This document shows positions 41,650 to 49,994 of a DNA stretch of 64,000 bases, in pieces. How positions within the stretch are numbered: position 1 is the first letter of the stretch; every line of letters begins with the position of its first letter. The notes under the pieces are model-generated. The model had not been told where the DNA came from. It ran no database searches and worked only from the letters and a program-made list of their open reading frames with translations. The stretch is from Deltaproteobacteria bacterium (GTDB taxonomy: Bacteria; UBA10199; JACPAL01; JAHFST01), in contig JAHFST010000012.1 in the NCBI GenBank assembly GCA_023265625.1, positions 1 to 64,000 of the forward strand, read 5' to 3'. A program made the translations under genes and the position numbers.

Positions 41650-43716
41650 ATGTTAAGGACGAGAAAATATTTGAGGCTATTGGTAGGGACCATCGGAGTG
41701 ATGGCCGTCCTCAATGGGGGATGCACATCCTCAACAACAACCACAGACAGCTCCAGCGGTGGTGGCACCAGTGGCACAGATACTGGCGGCAGCAGCACCG
41801 GAGGAACCACCACGACTACTGACACCATCACTCTGTCAGGACAGGTCGCGGTGAATGCCAGTGATGTGGCCTCGCTATCACTTCCCCCCACACTCGCCCT
41901 GGGTATTCGTCCCAAGTTTGCCACCTCAGCCGATACTCCTTTGGCGAATGCCACCGTAACCTTGGTTAAAATCACGGCTGACGGGACAGAGACGACGGCC
42001 ACAACAACCACCACTGATGCCACCGGAAATTACACCCTCGAAGCCCCAGCCGCCACCGGCGGAACCGGGGCCGCTACCGACTTCTACTACGAAGTTCGAG
42101 TGACCAGTGGCGACGTCACGGTCAGGGCCCCCGCCGCCCCCAGCGCGGATGAGACGGTTAACGTCTCTCCTGAAACTCACTACGCGGCTGAGATGTTGTC
42201 CGATGTTCAGGCCATTTCCGGGGATGTCATGCCGCGTCCCGAGGCCATCGAGAACGTACGCGAACTGGTCGCTGAAGAAATCGTCGACAATGCCGACAGC
42301 TTCGCGATCCCATCTGTCACCGCCTCAGACAGTATCCAATTAGTCACCGCGACCGCCCTCGCCTCCAATGGTGGCAATGCGGAACGGGCCCTCAATGCCT
42401 TTGAAGCGGAAAAGGAACAACTTACATTAGAAACCTCTACCGATACCGACGATGTCGGTGCCTATCTCGAAACCGTGGCCCGGGAGGGATGCAATTACAG
42501 CGCTGATTTTAATTTGCCTGAATCAGCCCGTGATGCCCTTGCTCAGGCCTTCATTAGCAATGCAACCGTCACCCCAACCGAGCTCATCAGTGCCTTCAAC
42601 GATAATAACGGCACTGCTACCGACGCTAATGTCACCACGGAGGTTAGTGATATCGACACCATGTTGACGGCCTTGGATACCGCCTTCTCCGACCAGACCG
42701 AAATCAGTTCCACCAATGACATCGGGCTTTACGTCAAGCGAGACCTGACAGCCGCCACCTTCGATGCCAGTACCGAATTGAAGGTTGATCAGGCCATCGC
42801 CTTCACTCAGGGACTTTTTACCACTCCGTGCCAACCGCAAGGCTTTGACTTTATCGGCTATATCTCAGACATCACCGGACAAGACATTGCTAGCACTTCA
42901 ACCATTGTCGACAGGCAAATTTTTCAAGACAGCGGTTTTGGATGTAACGGTGGCAAAGGTCATCTCCGTTCCGAAATCCAGGTTTATACCGCAGGAGGGG
43001 CCACCGTCAACGGAGTCACCCTCTCCAAAAACGGGGGAGCCGCAGTTAGCCTCACGGCGAGCAATCAAAATGGGGCCTTCAGTCGATGGACCCTGCCGTC
43101 AGGGAACGACGCCCAAGCCGCCACGGATGGCAATCCAACCTTCTATTGCATGGACCTCCCCAGTGATGTTTCTTACACAATCAGTGTTGACCTAGAGGGG
43201 GCCACTGACCTTAGCGAAACGGTGGCCATACAACACCGCAGCGTCCCGGAGGCCAATATCAGCTTCGTCGACTTGGATGGGACGGAGACCCAGTTGCAAA
43301 ACAATGTGGTCACTCCCACTAACGCTAAACGGCCCGTCTTCAAATGGACCCCGACCCCCGGCACTCCGGAGTCCTCCGTCATTGCGGACGCCCCAGCAGG
43401 AAGCAAGATTAAGTTCACTTTTGAACTCTCCTACATCAACACGTCTGATCAACAACAATCGCCGCTGAATAATGCCGCCTGTCCAACCGGCGGGAGTACC
43501 GTCAAATTCCTAGATCGTAATTATTTTATCGCGGATAGCGACTGCGACATTGCCGCTTGCGCCACGGCTGTGGGAACCAGCGAAAGCAACATCGCCTGCC
43601 GAACCAACATCCAAACCTATCTCGTGGATGAAAATGACCGAATTCTTGGGCAGGCCGCGGGTAACTTCCGGCAATATTGCTACGATTCAAATGACGACGG
43701 AGATTGCGGGAATTAA
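41650..43716 (+). CDS. Large Thr/Ser-rich lipoprotein with carboxypeptidase-regulatory-like domain
   Basis: This 688-residue protein has a lipoprotein signal (MAVLNGGC, Cys near residue 25) followed by a Ser/Thr/Gly linker of about 40 residues. Residues about 55-150 (LSGQVAVNASD ... LANATVTLVKITADG ... ATGNYTLEAPA) look like a carboxypeptidase-regulatory/CNA-B-like beta domain. The middle is helical (residues 150-390) and the last 250 residues are beta-rich, with several cysteine pairs and an Asp/Asn-rich end (YDSNDDGDCGN) that may bind calcium. The function is unknown; it is probably outer-membrane or surface anchored. AGGGGAGG precedes ATG 41650. A REP hairpin follows the stop by seven bases. 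Confidence 0.8.
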   Translation: MLRTRKYLRLLVGTIGVMAVLNGGCTSSTTTTDSSSGGGTSGTDTGGSSTGGTTTTTDTITLSGQVAVNASDVASLSLPPTLALGIRPKFATSADTPLANATVTLVKITADGTETTATTTTTDATGNYTLEAPAATGGTGAATDFYYEVRVTSGDVTVRAPAAPSADETVNVSPETHYAAEMLSDVQAISGDVMPRPEAIENVRELVAEEIVDNADSFAIPSVTASDSIQLVTATALASNGGNAERALNAFEAEKEQLTLETSTDTDDVGAYLETVAREGCNYSADFNLPESARDALAQAFISNATVTPTELISAFNDNNGTATDANVTTEVSDIDTMLTALDTAFSDQTEISSTNDIGLYVKRDLTAATFDASTELKVDQAIAFTQGLFTTPCQPQGFDFIGYISDITGQDIASTSTIVDRQIFQDSGFGCNGGKGHLRSEIQVYTAGGATVNGVTLSKNGGAAVSLTASNQNGAFSRWTLPSGNDAQAATDGNPTFYCMDLPSDVSYTISVDLEGATDLSETVAIQHRSVPEANISFVDLDGTETQLQNNVVTPTNAKRPVFKWTPTPGTPESSVIADAPAGSKIKFTFELSYINTSDQQQSPLNNAACPTGGSTVKFLDRNYFIADSDCDIAACATAVGTSESNIACRTNIQTYLVDENDRILGQAAGNFRQYCYDSNDDGDCGN

Positions 43717-43723
43717 CTTTATC

Positions 43724-43753
43724 GGTAGGGGCCCGGTACGCCGGGCCCCTACC
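43724..43753. terminator. REP palindrome acting as bidirectional terminator (copy 7)
   Basis: GGTAGGGGCCCGG and CCGGGCCCCTACC form a perfect 13-bp stem around a TACG tetraloop, between two convergent genes. The stop codon of the minus-strand gene begins on the next base. Confidence 0.75.
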
Positions 43754-44899
43754 TTATTTTTTGGCGACCACTACAGGATCATTGTCCCTCAAGGGACGTT
43801 CGCTTTGCACCACCACCAAATCATCCTCCTTTAACCCACTCCGGACATTAATCAGGCCCTTGCCGGCCGCCCCCAGCTCAATCGGGGTCTTTTTAACCTT
43901 CTTATCATCGACCACAAAGAGGTAATGACGGCTCCCCTCCCGAACCAAGGCTGAATCCGGAAAACTGAAGACCCGGGCCATTTGCCCCGTATTGATGTGC
44001 ACTTCACCCGTCACGCTGGCGCGCACCTGGGTATCTTCGTTCGGCAAGGCTAATTTGACCTCCACCTTCCCCTCCTCCCTAGAGGCGGCCGCCCCGATCG
44101 AAAGAATGCTGCCGTGCATTTCAAGATTTTTTAGGGCGGGAAAAGTCACCGCCAGGCCTTCCTCTTTTTTCAAATAGCCAACTTCCTGCACCGGCAGGGA
44201 AAAAACAAAATGAAGGGGATCCAGCTTTGCCACTTCCAGCAACGGCTCTTCCGTTTGCGTCGTCATCCCGTCGCTCACCCGCCGCCGCGCCACCACCCCC
44301 GCGATCGGGCTCCCCATTTGGTCGTCCTGTAAAACATTCTCATACAATTTCACCTCGGCCTTAGCCCGCTCCAGGGTCGCTTCATGCATCGTTCGTAACT
44401 TGCCTTTTTCACCCCCAAGACTCCCATCCTCCAAGGAAACTTCCTGGACCGACTCTTCCTTCGTTTCTTGAGCCTCGGGCTTTCCCGGTCTTTCTCCTAT
44501 CACCTCCTTGACCTCCTTCGGCTCAGGGGCCGCCCCCCCCCCATCCTGTTCCAAGGCCACTTCCATCTCGTGAATTTCCGCGCGCGCCAGCTCCAATCTT
44601 AATTTATATTCAGTTTGATCAAATGAAATCAGCGGATCGCCCACACGCACCTTCTGCCCCTCTTCCACAAATACCTTTTGCACATGCACCCGACCACTCG
44701 TCTTCAGTGCGAATGAATCAGAGGCCGCCGTCTCGCCATTAAACTGAATAACCAATGACTCCTCTTTACCCTTGGCCTCGGACACCACCACCTTAACCGC
44801 TTCCCGCCCGGAGTTTTTAGCCCGCCCCTTCCCCTGGCCGCTATTGGAGGAGCCACAGGCCGCAAAAAAACACATGAAAATGACAAAACCTCGTCGCAT
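43754..44899 (-). CDS. RND/ABC efflux periplasmic adaptor lipoprotein
   Basis: This protein of about 381 residues has a lipobox (FMCFFAAC, Cys near residue 14), the biotinyl-lipoyl-like part GRVHVQKVFVEEGQKVRVGD and GSPIAGVVARRRVSDGMTT, a beta-barrel segment and the membrane-proximal DLVVVQSERPLRDNDPVV. It links an inner-membrane pump to an outer-membrane channel. The coiled-coil hairpin contains an unusual Gly/Pro/Glu/Lys-rich insertion (GGGAAPEPKEVKEV onward, about 45 residues), which should shorten or disrupt the usual hairpin. No pump or TolC gene is adjacent, so the partner is elsewhere. Confidence 0.82.
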   Translation of the reverse strand: MRRGFVIFMCFFAACGSSNSGQGKGRAKNSGREAVKVVVSEAKGKEESLVIQFNGETAASDSFALKTSGRVHVQKVFVEEGQKVRVGDPLISFDQTEYKLRLELARAEIHEMEVALEQDGGGAAPEPKEVKEVIGERPGKPEAQETKEESVQEVSLEDGSLGGEKGKLRTMHEATLERAKAEVKLYENVLQDDQMGSPIAGVVARRRVSDGMTTQTEEPLLEVAKLDPLHFVFSLPVQEVGYLKKEEGLAVTFPALKNLEMHGSILSIGAAASREEGKVEVKLALPNEDTQVRASVTGEVHINTGQMARVFSFPDSALVREGSRHYLFVVDDKKVKKTPIELGAAGKGLINVRSGLKEDDLVVVQSERPLRDNDPVVVAKK

Positions 44900-45046
44900 C
44901 AAAATCCTTTACCACATTTTATTTTGGCAAAAAAGCACAATGAGTGAAAGATGGTTTTGAAAGATTTTTCAGTGTTGCCACTCGCCCGGTAATCGATTAA
45001 TCCCTCTTTGAAATCAAAACAGGATTTTTATGAATAAGGCCAACGA

Positions 45047-46525
45047 ATGAGCATTCCCACCGAAAATGACATCGCCATTTTGTTAAGCACCGGGGAAGGT
45101 CAGGGGCTTGAATTCAAGCGAAGCGTGTCGTCATCTGTGGCACGTGAAATGGTTGCATTTGCGAACGCCGAAGGGGGACGGATTATTTTTGGCGTGGATG
45201 ATAAAAATCGGGTGGTTGGGATTGATGAGGTTAATCGAACAACTTCAGCTGTCCAAAGTACAGCACGAAACTGCGACCCACCAATCTTGGCGGCAATTCA
45301 TCCTATTAAAATCGGTGACAAATCCATTTTGGTGGTCGACATTCCCAACGGGCATAAGAAGCCTTACGCCTGCCATGATGGTTATTTTCTGCGTATCGGA
45401 GCCACCAGTCAGAAAATGAACAGGGATGAACTCGTTAGATTTGTTCAAAAAAATTCTCCAATTCATTTTGACGACATGATTTGCCCCTCTTTTACGTCGA
45501 ATGATTTTGACGAAAAGGCCTATCGCTCTTTTCTTGATAGAGCGCACATTGATACAGGCGGCATAGACTCGCTGGATGTTTTGCGTAACCTCGGATTGCT
45601 TGGCCCCAAGAATGACGTCGAACCCGTGTACAAAAACGCCACCGTTTTATTTTTTGGTAAAGAACCGGTACGTTTTATTCGTCAAGCCATCGTGACCTGC
45701 GTCCTTTTCGCGGGTACGGACAAGTCGGATATTCTGGACCGCAAGGATCTCGACGGCAATCTCGCGGAAAATGTCAGACAGGCCATGGCATTTTTGAAAC
45801 GACACCTTTCACTCCGCTATGAAATTAAAACTTTAGTTCGTGAGGAAATCCTTGAGTTGCCGGAGCAAGCGTTGCGGGAAGCATTGCTGAATGCTGTGAG
45901 TCATCGGGATTATAGCATCTCAGGTGCCGTCGTTATGGTCGAGATTTACCGGGACCGCGTGGAAATCGTGAGCCCGGGTGGCCTGCCTGCCGGGTTGAAA
46001 CAATCTGAGCTCGGCAAACGGAGCGTGCATCGTAATCCTCTGATTGCCGACATGTTCCATCGACTTGGGGAAGTGGAAAGAGTTGGTTCCGGCATATCCC
46101 GAATCTTGGGGGTGGCCAAGGCGGCCGACGTACCGGTTCCCGTCTTTGAGACAAATGGCTTTTTTTCAGTGATTTTTGCGAAGCCAGAAAACGTGCGTGA
46201 AAAAACCGACAAAAAATGGAACGTACCACGAGTTGAAACTAAGTCAGGGGTAGAGTCAGGGGTAGAGTCAGGGGTAGAGTCAGAGATGGCAAACCACATC
46301 CTCGTCTTTCTTCGAAAGGATACGCTTGGCAAAAAAGAGATCGCTGCGAAACTTGGGAAGTCTAAACCCACACGTTATCTAAATGACCTGGTCAGTAAAA
46401 TGATCGATGCCAAACTTATTAAATACACCATCCCCGATAAACCCAATAGTAGCATGCAGCGATACCTATTGACTAAAAAAGGCCGGGGGATTTTAAAAAC
46501 CATTAGCAGTAGAAAAAAGAGATAA
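45047..46525 (+). CDS. AlbA_2 (Schlafen-like) domain protein with RecG-type C-terminal regulatory region
   Basis: This 492-residue protein has an N-terminal AlbA_2 domain: GEGQGLEFKRSVSSSVAREM, FANAEGGRIIFGVDD, then a GHL-like ATP-binding part ALREALLNAVSHRDYSISGA and RVEIVSPGGLP with VGSGISRIL. The last 90 residues are a winged-helix domain. The two are joined by a run of three SGVE repeats encoded by a 12-bp tandem repeat. Members are annotated as transcriptional regulators or RecG-related ATP-dependent proteins and often occur in defence islands. It lies beside a truncated deaminase and a RES-domain locus. Confidence 0.82.
   Translation: MSIPTENDIAILLSTGEGQGLEFKRSVSSSVAREMVAFANAEGGRIIFGVDDKNRVVGIDEVNRTTSAVQSTARNCDPPILAAIHPIKIGDKSILVVDIPNGHKKPYACHDGYFLRIGATSQKMNRDELVRFVQKNSPIHFDDMICPSFTSNDFDEKAYRSFLDRAHIDTGGIDSLDVLRNLGLLGPKNDVEPVYKNATVLFFGKEPVRFIRQAIVTCVLFAGTDKSDILDRKDLDGNLAENVRQAMAFLKRHLSLRYEIKTLVREEILELPEQALREALLNAVSHRDYSISGAVVMVEIYRDRVEIVSPGGLPAGLKQSELGKRSVHRNPLIADMFHRLGEVERVGSGISRILGVAKAADVPVPVFETNGFFSVIFAKPENVREKTDKKWNVPRVETKSGVESGVESGVESEMANHILVFLRKDTLGKKEIAAKLGKSKPTRYLNDLVSKMIDAKLIKYTIPDKPNSSMQRYLLTKKGRGILKTISSRKKR
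46244..46279 (+). repeat. Three 12-bp tandem repeats coding SGVE
   Basis: TCAGGGGTAGAG is repeated three times in perfect tandem inside the AlbA_2 gene. Copy number changes would keep the frame and vary linker length. Confidence 0.85.
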
Positions 46526-46584
46526 GCTGACGTCAAGCATAACCAATATAAAATGAGGTAGTTGGATGCGTACCCGGTACAGTT

Positions 46585-46983
46585 TTACTGAAGATACTTG
46601 ATCCCCTTGCGGTCCACTTTCGGATCAGGATCCTCGATCCCTACCCAGATTTCCTTGATCCGGGAGAGGATAATCCGCTCCGTACAACTCATCTTCGGCG
46701 GATGACGCGAATCCGGAGCGCAGGGTTCGAGCGTGGCGAAGAGGATGGAGCCATCCAGCTTGTTACTCCGATTCTTCCTCTCCAACAGTGTGAACTCCGC
46801 ATGGTCTCCGTGACGCAATTCACCCCGACAAGCTGTCTCAACAGTCCCGTCAGGTTTGCAAAGTACCGCACCAACAAGCGGACTGGTCTTGCCATCCTTG
46901 CGCGGCTCGGCAACGGTCCGGCGCATGGCCTCGATGGCCAGCTCCATCAGCCTGCGGGCATCAAATTTGGTTTTTGTTCTCAT
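46585..46983 (-). CDS. Cytidine/deoxycytidylate deaminase-like protein, possibly truncated
   Basis: This 132-residue protein carries the zinc-binding deaminase motifs GDHAEFTLLERKN (H-A-E) and LEPCAPDSRHPPKMSC (P-C-x(n)-C). The residues between the cysteines are more numerous than in CMP deaminases and resemble RibD-like or nucleic-acid-associated deaminases. The chain ends abruptly at DRKGIKYLQ; from memory, relatives with the same N-terminus (PLVGAVL, RGELRHGDHAE) continue with a further domain of several hundred residues, so this may be a truncation. The target base is unknown. The neighbouring AlbA_2 gene converges on it. Confidence 0.75.
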   Translation of the reverse strand: MRTKTKFDARRLMELAIEAMRRTVAEPRKDGKTSPLVGAVLCKPDGTVETACRGELRHGDHAEFTLLERKNRSNKLDGSILFATLEPCAPDSRHPPKMSCTERIILSRIKEIWVGIEDPDPKVDRKGIKYLQ

Positions 46984-47196
46984 TCATTTTCAAGTGATGG
47001 TATGAGGGGACCTTTCTCATGTCATATGTCAAGCTCCAGCCCTTATTATTCAGCACTCAAGTTATCCACAAGGCCCTGACTTGCAACATCTCAATCTTGA
47101 TAGCTTTCTCGCGTGGCACCGTGTGTCTCTGACCCTGTTTATCTGGCTTCTATCCAGTGTTCCAGTCTTGTTTGGATACGATGGGAAGCAGTTTAA

Positions 47197-47652
47197 TCAA
47201 GGAAGATTTGGTTTGCGGGTCCTGCTTTCAATAGTAGTTTGAATAACATCGAATTGAGCCCTCAAAACTATCAAGTCAGTTTTCAGAGACTGAATTTTCG
47301 AAATTTTATCCAAAGTCTGTACAGACAACTTATTGTTTTCTGTTTTTAATAAGACATTCTCTTCTTCTAAAGACTTATAGATAGAACTTGCCATCAGCAA
47401 CCCTTGTACTGTTCTGTATCTAGTAAGACCACCCCAAATTTCTTTTACCATTAGAGCTATTACTCCGAAATGAAGTGATATCGCTAGAGATAAAAAACCT
47501 ATTGCTAAAAAACTTATTTTTAAAAGGGCTCCTATAGCAGAGACATCAGCAGGAGTAGAAAATTTGAATAATATAGTAATGACACCGCAAATCTCTAAGC
47601 CGATGAACATGAAATTAATGCAAAATAAAACCCATCTCAGATAGAATTTCAT
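47197..47652 (-). CDS. Small membrane protein with coiled coil
   Basis: This 151-residue protein has two hydrophobic segments (about residues 7-30 and 42-72) followed by a Leu/Glu/Lys coiled coil (IYKSLEEENVLLKTENNKLS onward). No family is recognised. Its codon use is distinctly AT-rich compared with the surrounding genes, like the RES-domain gene 49 bases upstream, so the two look acquired together. It may be a membrane partner or immunity factor, but nothing in the sequence proves this. The gap 46984-47196 holds one DnaA-box-like TTATCCACA (47063) and no gene. Confidence 0.6.
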   Translation of the reverse strand: MKFYLRWVLFCINFMFIGLEICGVITILFKFSTPADVSAIGALLKISFLAIGFLSLAISLHFGVIALMVKEIWGGLTRYRTVQGLLMASSIYKSLEEENVLLKTENNKLSVQTLDKISKIQSLKTDLIVLRAQFDVIQTTIESRTRKPNLP

Positions 47653-47701
47653 GAATACTCCTGGTTATTAGACCTCACACCACTAATACAAAAAATAAAG
47701 G

Positions 47702-48445
47702 CTAGCCTTTGAACAACCGTTTTGTAGCTTTGTCTATGATAGGTAACGATCCAATTTTATCTGCGAATAAAACCAAGTTATCCCCACCAACATAATACCA
47801 ATCCCGTGGTATCCGAACAGATCGATACAATATTCCATGAAAGCCATTTTCATTTGCAAATGAGGCAATGGCTTGAGTCACAGAATAAACATACTTATCT
47901 CTGCTCAAAACCATCTCGCTGTAGAACACATCTGTAACAATTTTAAGATCAGTTAATAATCTGAATAAAGGGACACTCGGCCCGGAAGCGTCAAGGATTT
48001 TGACATTGTAATTTAAGCAATAAACTCTGGGATATCCACAGAGCTTATTGCCATCCAAATCGGGATCAAAATTAGCTTTCATATATTGCTCTAAATCTGC
48101 GGATGATAATTCCAGTTTTTCACGAAAAAAGGGCAATTTTTCGCAGGTACCAGTGAGCCAATCAGAGAAATATGCGATAGGATGGCCGGACAAAGAAAAT
48201 CGTCCATTTGTAGGATAAAATAGATCCCTGGCATATGGTATTTCTCTTTTAATGTCGTTCTCAACCCTAAAATTCTTCTCTGTAAAACCATTATTTTCAT
48301 ATTTTTCTGTCTGACGCTGATAAAATTTCTGATGCCACCAATCCTGGCCCAACACACCCTCGTTGGTTGGCCGGGACTCAACCATAAGATTGTTTACTTC
48401 GCTGACAGCGATGTTTTTCAACTGTTCATACAACGCCTTGTCCAT
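47702..48445 (-). CDS. RES-domain protein (probable NAD+-degrading toxin)
   Basis: In this 247-residue protein the RES core shows as NGRFSLSGHPIAYFSDWLTG (Arg near residue 82, Tyr near 92), a glutamate a few residues on, and near the C-terminus FHGILYRSVRIPRDWYYVGG then DNLVLFAD. R...Y...E...S is the active-site pattern of RES toxins, which degrade NAD+. The usual Xre/DUF2384 antitoxin is not next to it; instead there is the small membrane protein downstream. AT-rich codon use suggests recent acquisition. The assignment rests on motif pattern, so an ADP-ribosyltransferase-like relative is possible. Confidence 0.6.
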   Translation of the reverse strand: MDKALYEQLKNIAVSEVNNLMVESRPTNEGVLGQDWWHQKFYQRQTEKYENNGFTEKNFRVENDIKREIPYARDLFYPTNGRFSLSGHPIAYFSDWLTGTCEKLPFFREKLELSSADLEQYMKANFDPDLDGNKLCGYPRVYCLNYNVKILDASGPSVPLFRLLTDLKIVTDVFYSEMVLSRDKYVYSVTQAIASFANENGFHGILYRSVRIPRDWYYVGGDNLVLFADKIGSLPIIDKATKRLFKG

Positions 48446-48662
48446 GTGATCAGATTCTCCTTTTACATGAGATTGTCAATTTGAAAGGCAATCACTCCCC
48501 TGGAATACTGAGGCTACTGGAGCATCCCCCGAAACTCATCCTGTTTTCTTGTTCCATGATATTTTTACGGATAGCGCATAACAAGCATCCTAATGAGCTA
48601 AGCTACCCCATCGAGCGAGATATTGACACCCCGGGAACCTCTTGCTACTTACACCGGTTCTT

Positions 48663-49994
48663 ATGGACATGGATAAAATCGTATCGCTCTGCAAACGCCG
48701 TGGTCTCATCTTCCAATCGAGCGAAATTTATGGCGGTATCAATGGGTTTTGGGATTTTGGGCCCTTGGGGGTGGAGCTCAAGAAGAAACTCAAGGAATCC
48801 TGGTGGCGCCATATCGTCCAGATGCGCCATGACGTCGTCGGGTTGGACACCTCCATTATCGCGCATCCTCAAACCTGGGTCGCCTCGGGGCATCTCGCCA
48901 ATTTTACCGATCCCATGGTGGACTGCAAAAAGTGCAAGGGCCGGTTTCGGGAAGACCAGATCGACACCGACCGTTGTCCGGAGAAACCCTCCAAATCGCC
49001 CCGCGAATGCGGCGGGGAACTGACCGCCCCACGGCAATTTAATTTAATGTTCAAGACCTATGTGGGGGCTGTGCAAGACGATAGCGCGGTGGCCTACCTG
49101 CGACCCGAGACCTGCCAGTCCATCTTCACACAATTTAAAAATGTCAGCATCACCAGCCGCAAAAAAATCCCGTTCGGCATCGCGCAAATCGGCAAAAGCT
49201 TCCGCAATGAGATTACCCCGCGAAATTTCATCTTTCGCTCGCGCGAGTTTGAGCAAATGGAGCTGGAGTTTTTTGTCAAAGCATCCGACAGCCCCACCTG
49301 GCACGCCTACTGGATCCAAAATCAGCTGGATTGGTTTTGCGGGATCGGCGTTGGAAAGGAAAAACTCAGGATCCGTCCCCACCGCGCCGACGAACTCGCC
49401 CATTACGCCAAGGCCTGTTCCGACATCGAATATGAATTCCCCTTTGGCTGGTCCGAGTTGGAGGGCATCGCGGATCGCAGCGACTTCGACCTGACCCAAC
49501 ACACGAAGGTCTCGGGAAAAGACCTGTCGTACTTCGACGATGAAACCAAACAAAAATTTACGCCCGCCGTGGTGGAAGTCTCGGTCGGGGTGGATCGTAC
49601 CCTCTTGACCCTGCTGTGTGACGCCTATCACGAAGAACTGGCACCCACCGCGGAGGCGGGAGAATCCGAGTCACGGGTCGTGATGCGTTTTCATCCCTCG
49701 ATCGCCCCCATCACGGTCGCCTTTCTTCCCTTGGCCAAAAAAATCGGTGCGCCTCTAGCGCTGGTGGAGCAAGAGTTTCGCAAGTCATTAAACACCGATT
49801 TTGACGAGGTGGGGAGTATCGGCAAGCGTTACCGACGCCACGACGAGATTGGCACCCCATTTTGTGTCACGTATGACTTTCAATCGGAACAAGATCAAAA
49901 GGTCACCGTCCGGCATCGCGACAGTATGCAGCAGGAGCGCGTTGCCCTGGATCAACTCAAACCGTACCTCCAAAAACAATTGGGAAACTTATGA
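48663..49994 (+). CDS. glyS: Glycyl-tRNA synthetase, single-chain class II type
   Basis: This protein of about 443 residues starts DKIVSLCKRRGLIFQSSEIY and GGINGFWDFGPLG, followed by a zinc-binding insertion (VDCKKCKGRF ... DRCPEK ... CGGEL). Motif 2 is SFRNEITPRN, then FRSREFEQMELEFF, and motif 3 is VGVDRTLLTLLCDAY. The C-terminal anticodon-binding domain ends the chain. It is the alpha2-type enzyme, not the GlyQ/GlyS tetramer. ATG 48663 and 48669 are both possible; no T-box was seen in the 217-base gap upstream. The stop overlaps ppdK by four bases. Confidence 0.95.
   Translation: MDMDKIVSLCKRRGLIFQSSEIYGGINGFWDFGPLGVELKKKLKESWWRHIVQMRHDVVGLDTSIIAHPQTWVASGHLANFTDPMVDCKKCKGRFREDQIDTDRCPEKPSKSPRECGGELTAPRQFNLMFKTYVGAVQDDSAVAYLRPETCQSIFTQFKNVSITSRKKIPFGIAQIGKSFRNEITPRNFIFRSREFEQMELEFFVKASDSPTWHAYWIQNQLDWFCGIGVGKEKLRIRPHRADELAHYAKACSDIEYEFPFGWSELEGIADRSDFDLTQHTKVSGKDLSYFDDETKQKFTPAVVEVSVGVDRTLLTLLCDAYHEELAPTAEAGESESRVVMRFHPSIAPITVAFLPLAKKIGAPLALVEQEFRKSLNTDFDEVGSIGKRYRRHDEIGTPFCVTYDFQSEQDQKVTVRHRDSMQQERVALDQLKPYLQKQLGNL

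Noticed and set aside
48446-48662. Possible T-box riboswitch before glyS
   Set aside because: No specifier stem, T-box sequence or terminator could be seen.
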